Shown here: positions 6,250 through 8,466 of the stretch, one piece after another
Layout of the letters: each line of letters starts with the position of its first letter
Position numbering within the stretch: the stretch's first letter is position 1
From: Nitrospirota bacterium
GTDB lineage: Bacteria; Nitrospirota; CAKKRA01; 9FT-COMBO-42-15
DNA length: 8,466 bases
Assembly: GCA_016195585.1 (NCBI GenBank)
Contig: JACPZJ010000210.1
Coordinates: forward strand, 1-8,466
Direction: 5' to 3'
Translations under genes and position numbers: made by a program
Notes under the pieces: model-generated
What the model saw: the letters and a program-made list of their open reading frames with translations, nothing else
What the model was told of the DNA's origin: nothing
The model's database searches: none

Positions 6250-6690
6250 TTATCCCTTCTTCTCTTCCGGCTGAATTTTATCGTCCTGAAGCTCGCCTGT
6301 AAAGTCTATCTTCCAGTTGTTTGCCTGCTTATCAAGCTTAAGATAGATATAGCTTTCTGTCTTGTATTCACCAAAGGCAGATGGCATGCTCATCTCTACA
6401 GTCACCTTTGCAATATCCTTTTGTATGTCCGACTTAAGCACCTTGATCTTCATCCCCTCGGGATAACGTTTGACAATATCCCTGAACCTGTCCTCTGTAA
6501 GCCTGACATCTTTTGCATTTGTTAATCTATAAGCCTCTGAAATTGCCCTTGTGCCGCCCGTGCTGGTAAATTCATAAAATTTTGTAACCACAGCATCCGG
6601 GGTCTCATTAGGCGGCGCAGAGGTTCTGCTGCAGCCTATAGATAGGAGGACTAATAACAGAACCAAACTAAATTTCTTCACTAAACTCAC
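6250..6690 (-). CDS. small lipoprotein, DUF4878/NTF2-like
   Basis: Starting from the GTG at 6690 this gives about 146 residues: a basic start (SLVKKF), a leucine-rich signal, and the lipobox LSIGC with Cys 20, followed by a Ser/Pro-rich linker and a domain beginning TPDAVVTKFYEF. The pattern of an N-terminal helix, a middle segment rich in basic residues and paired strands ending in WKIDFTGE resembles DUF4878-type (NTF2-like) lipoproteins, whose function is unknown. The frame stays open to an ATG at 6786, but those extra codons run into an inverted repeat, and GAGGGAGGG at 6703-6711 favours the GTG; an ATG at 6720 is also possible. It sits between the NosZ-like and cytochrome b genes, where a Rieske gene might be expected, but it has no Fe-S motif. 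Confidence 0.7.
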   Translation of the reverse strand: MSLVKKFSLVLLLVLLSIGCSRTSAPPNETPDAVVTKFYEFTSTGGTRAISEAYRLTNAKDVRLTEDRFRDIVKRYPEGMKIKVLKSDIQKDIAKVTVEMSMPSAFGEYKTESYIYLKLDKQANNWKIDFTGELQDDKIQPEEKKG

Positions 6691-6702
6691 CAGAGCAGTA
6701 TT

Positions 6703-6711
6703 CCCTCCCTC
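6703..6711 (-). promoter_or_regulatory. candidate ribosome-binding site deciding the lipoprotein start
   Basis: On the - strand this reads GAGGGAGGG, with 12 bases between it and the GTG at 6688-6690. The spacing is somewhat long, but translation from there gives a normal lipoprotein signal. The upstream ATGs at 6720 and 6786 have weaker sites, and the latter lies within a repeat. Confidence 0.4.
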
Positions 6712-6759
6712 TTTTGTCATTCCCATTCTTTTTTCTTTTGCCATGCCTATACTTTTTTT

Positions 6760-6825
6760 GTCATTTCTGCGAAAGCTGGAATCCAAAGGTATAAAAAATT
6801 AGATTCCCGCTTTCGCAGAAATGAC
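6760..6825. repeat. inverted repeat with 24-base arms (dispersed-repeat type)
   Basis: The left arm at 6760-6783 begins GTCATTTCTGCGAAAGC. The right arm at 6802-6825 is its reverse complement with one mismatch (T against G), and an 18-base AT-rich spacer lies between. Sequences of this type, reading GTCATT...GGAATC with an inverted copy nearby, are common dispersed intergenic repeats in environmental bacteria, and translate into spurious DSSFRRND-like peptides. Its presence explains the open frame upstream of the lipoprotein. No transposase is present, so it may be a non-autonomous element or a REP-like hairpin. Confidence 0.75.
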
Positions 6826-6850
6826 ATTCATTCAACTCCCTAAGAAAAGA

Positions 6851-6912
6851 TAGGGCATACCCACAGCCAATAGTTAACAGTTAATTGTTAACAGTCAACT
6901 GGGTATGCCCTA
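6851..6912. repeat. nested inverted repeat after the NosZ-like gene
   Basis: TAGGGCATACCCA at 6851-6863 pairs perfectly with TGGGTATGCCCTA at 6900-6912. Inside, GTTAACA at 6873-6879 pairs with TGTTAAC at 6886-6892 around a 6-base loop, and GTTAACAGT occurs twice directly (6873-6881 and 6887-6895). The structure begins about 35 bases after the NosZ-like stop on the - strand and is followed by a moderately T-rich stretch (TATCTTTTCTT), so it could act as a weak terminator or an mRNA-stabilising hairpin. It could equally be a small mobile repeat. Confidence 0.65.
6885..6898. promoter_or_regulatory. weak FNR/DNR-like site inside the nested repeat
   Basis: TTGTTAACAGTCAA fits the CRP/FNR-family layout TTGAT-N4-ATCAA with 8 of 10 half-site bases, and the TTGAC-N4-GTCAA variant equally well. 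Such regulators commonly control anaerobic nitrogen-oxide respiration genes. The site lies upstream of the lipoprotein and cytochrome genes, but no convincing -10 and -35 pair accompanies it, and it overlaps hairpin arms that create such matches by chance. Confidence 0.25.
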
Positions 6913-6946
6913 CTCAAATTTTACAAACTACATAAGCCTTCTTTTA

Positions 6947-8466
6947 TTATAGCTTATCTACCTTCTGCACCTCAACATGCTCGCCTGCTGGCAGGAGGCC
7001 TCTGTATTTATTAGCCTCTTCATAATCGCCAACCTGCAGTGATGACGGGCCCTTTGGACCATCAACAAAGAAGGTGCCTCTCATCTCAAGGTGTAATGGG
7101 CCGCAGAAATGCTGGCAGTAGAACTCATACTCGCCAGCGATATCAGCAACAAATTCTGTCATTACTGATACTCCACGGGGCGCTGCAATATTGGTCTGCA
7201 TGCCATAGGGCCCATAAATTGTAAATCCCATGGTGACATCCGGGTTCTTTGTAAGGCCTGCTGCCTTATCAATGTTGGTAAATATTATTCTTACCTTGTC
7301 ACCCTTGTTTACCCTGATATTCCTTGGGACATAACCATAGGAGAATCCTCTGATATGCACCTCTTTTACATCACCCTTTTGCACAATACCCGGCTTCTCA
7401 GTGTCCTTTGGCATATAATAGACCTTTGAAAGCCCCTTATGCAGCGGATGAAGCGCTGGTGTTGCCTTCTTTATAAGGCCTCCCTCTTCTGCCTGTCCCA
7501 TTGTCCAGTCCTTGACAAAGGTTGCAAAGATGGACTTTGCATTGTGAGGCTCGCCATCCACAGGGGTAATCTTTAAGGTCTTGCCATAGGTTTTGCTCTT
7601 CTCATTGACATCAATCATCTCAAAGTTAACTGGATAAACAATACCAGTTGCGCTAAAGAGACCTGTTGAGAACTTGTTCAGCGCAGTAACATAATTCATG
7701 TCTGCGCTGACATTGATGTGGCCAATCCTGTAGTGGACTGGATATTCATCAACAACCTCAAGCTTGTTCAGGTCAACCTTCACAACGCTGTCTGCAACAA
7801 AGCAGCTCTCATAAGCATATTTTGACATCAGCTTATCAGGAGTAACATGCACCCCAGGTTTCGGCACATAGGGTTTGCCGTCTGTCCAGTAGGCATCCAT
7901 AACAGTATGGAGCGGACCTGCGCCTGTTGGAATGACCTTTTTTACTGCCTGTTTTGCGATGTCAATAATGGTCATTGTTGAAGAGAGCTTGTCACTCACA
8001 AGGACATACTTGTTATCTGCTGTAATGTCATGTCCATGCGGGTTCTTGCCAACCGGTATCTCTTTGATCAGCTTAAATGGATCTGTGGAGAATACCATTG
8101 TTGTGCTGTGATAGTAATTCCCTGAAAATATGAATTTACCATCCTTGGTTACATCCAGATAGTCAGGCGCGCTCGGCGCTGGCGGGACATCAATTACCAT
8201 GGTTCTGCCAGTGGCAATATCTGTCTTACCCATCTTGCCTGTAAGCTCACCTGTGGAAAAGAGAGTCTTTCCATCCGGACTCATTGAGATATGATGAATA
8301 CCAAATGGAAATGGTAAACCAATTATCCTCTCCATAAAACTTGTCTGGAGATTGATTACACCGATGGTATTTGCACCTTTATCATTTACATAGAGGTACT
8401 TGCCATCGGGTGTGCCATTTTTGTTACCTGCGTTTGTACCAGAAAATACCGGCTCGTGAAGATCAA
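6947..8466 (-). CDS. NosZ-type nitrous-oxide reductase homologue, divergent copper ligands, 5' end outside window
   Basis: An open frame enters from the right edge; the visible part has 505 residues and lacks the N-terminus and any signal peptide. The protein has NosZ architecture: a seven-bladed propeller that would carry CuZ, then a cupredoxin domain (about the last 140 residues) that would carry CuA. Numbered from the internal Met at 8335, CuZ-type His occur in GIHH (14), NPHG (100), GPLHT (143), YRIGH (206) and EPHN (264), plus the edge DLHE. This makes six of seven, with the second His of the usual DxHH being Glu. In the CuA loop CQHFCGPLHLEM, Cys407, Cys411, His415 and Met418 are present, but the upstream THGF His is Met369. 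Known NosZ reduces N2O to N2 in the periplasm; whether this one does is uncertain. Distant kinship to other copper propeller-cupredoxin proteins is the alternative. Confidence 0.85.
   Translation of the reverse strand, partial: DLHEPVFSGTNAGNKNGTPDGKYLYVNDKGANTIGVINLQTSFMERIIGLPFPFGIHHISMSPDGKTLFSTGELTGKMGKTDIATGRTMVIDVPPAPSAPDYLDVTKDGKFIFSGNYYHSTTMVFSTDPFKLIKEIPVGKNPHGHDITADNKYVLVSDKLSSTMTIIDIAKQAVKKVIPTGAGPLHTVMDAYWTDGKPYVPKPGVHVTPDKLMSKYAYESCFVADSVVKVDLNKLEVVDEYPVHYRIGHINVSADMNYVTALNKFSTGLFSATGIVYPVNFEMIDVNEKSKTYGKTLKITPVDGEPHNAKSIFATFVKDWTMGQAEEGGLIKKATPALHPLHKGLSKVYYMPKDTEKPGIVQKGDVKEVHIRGFSYGYVPRNIRVNKGDKVRIIFTNIDKAAGLTKNPDVTMGFTIYGPYGMQTNIAAPRGVSVMTEFVADIAGEYEFYCQHFCGPLHLEMRGTFFVDGPKGPSSLQVGDYEEANKYRGLLPAGEHVEVQKVDKL

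Noticed and set aside
6250..6786. Rieske iron-sulfur protein in front of cytochrome b
   Set aside because: The protein has a lipobox Cys but no CxH...CxxH cluster motifs; it is a small lipoprotein instead.
6871..6900. Sigma70 promoter on the - strand (TTGACT, 17 bases, AACTAT)
   Set aside because: The -10 element matches only half of the consensus and both elements lie within hairpin arms, so the match is not supported.
6947..8335. Taking the Met at 8335 as the true start of the NosZ homologue
   Set aside because: The frame continues to the window edge with conserved NosZ residues (DLHEP, PDGKYLYVNDK), so the gene starts outside the window.

Overview
The window reads as a respiratory gene cluster from an anaerobic or facultatively anaerobic Gram-negative-type bacterium. 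Frequent ATA and AGG codons, moderate GC content, b6-type cytochrome genes and dispersed palindromic repeats recall Nitrospirota, NC10 or deltaproteobacterial metagenome assemblies. This placement is an impression from style only; no phylogenetic marker is present.

Layout. At the left edge (1-612, + strand) lies a toxin-antitoxin pair: the C-terminus of an Xre/MbcA/ParS-type (DUF2384) antitoxin directly abutting a RES-domain toxin. All other genes are on the - strand and converge on it. Read in transcription order from the right edge they are: (a) a NosZ-type nitrous-oxide reductase homologue, cut at its 5' end by the window; (b) a 256-base gap with two nested or inverted repeats and a weak FNR/DNR-like site; (c) a small lipoprotein; (d) a quinol-oxidising cytochrome module made of a b6-type cytochrome b, a membrane-anchored monoheme cytochrome c and a subunit-IV/cytochrome c fusion; (e) a short palindrome; (f) two seven-bladed Vgb-like propeller proteins, one membrane-anchored; (g) a TlpA/ResA-like thioredoxin; (h) a CcdA-like membrane protein. 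Overlaps of 4 bases (cytochrome c/subunit IV, and propeller/thioredoxin) and short gaps indicate operon organisation.

Likely joint role (inference). Quinol would be oxidised by the cytochrome b module, electrons would pass through the two c hemes, and a periplasmic NosZ-like protein would be the acceptor. The thioredoxin and CcdA-like protein would handle periplasmic thiols needed for heme c or CuA assembly. The propellers have no known role here.

Most notable: several proteins keep the fold but change key residues. The NosZ homologue keeps six of the seven histidines expected for CuZ, with one replaced by Glu, and has Met in place of the CuA histidine. The CcdA-like protein lacks its first redox cysteine. 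The thioredoxin has Cys-Pro-Cys-Ser instead of CxxC. The propellers lack the catalytic histidines of streptogramin lyase. No Rieske gene is visible next to the cytochrome b. This may be a divergent NosZ-linked electron-transfer and maturation system rather than a standard nos cluster.
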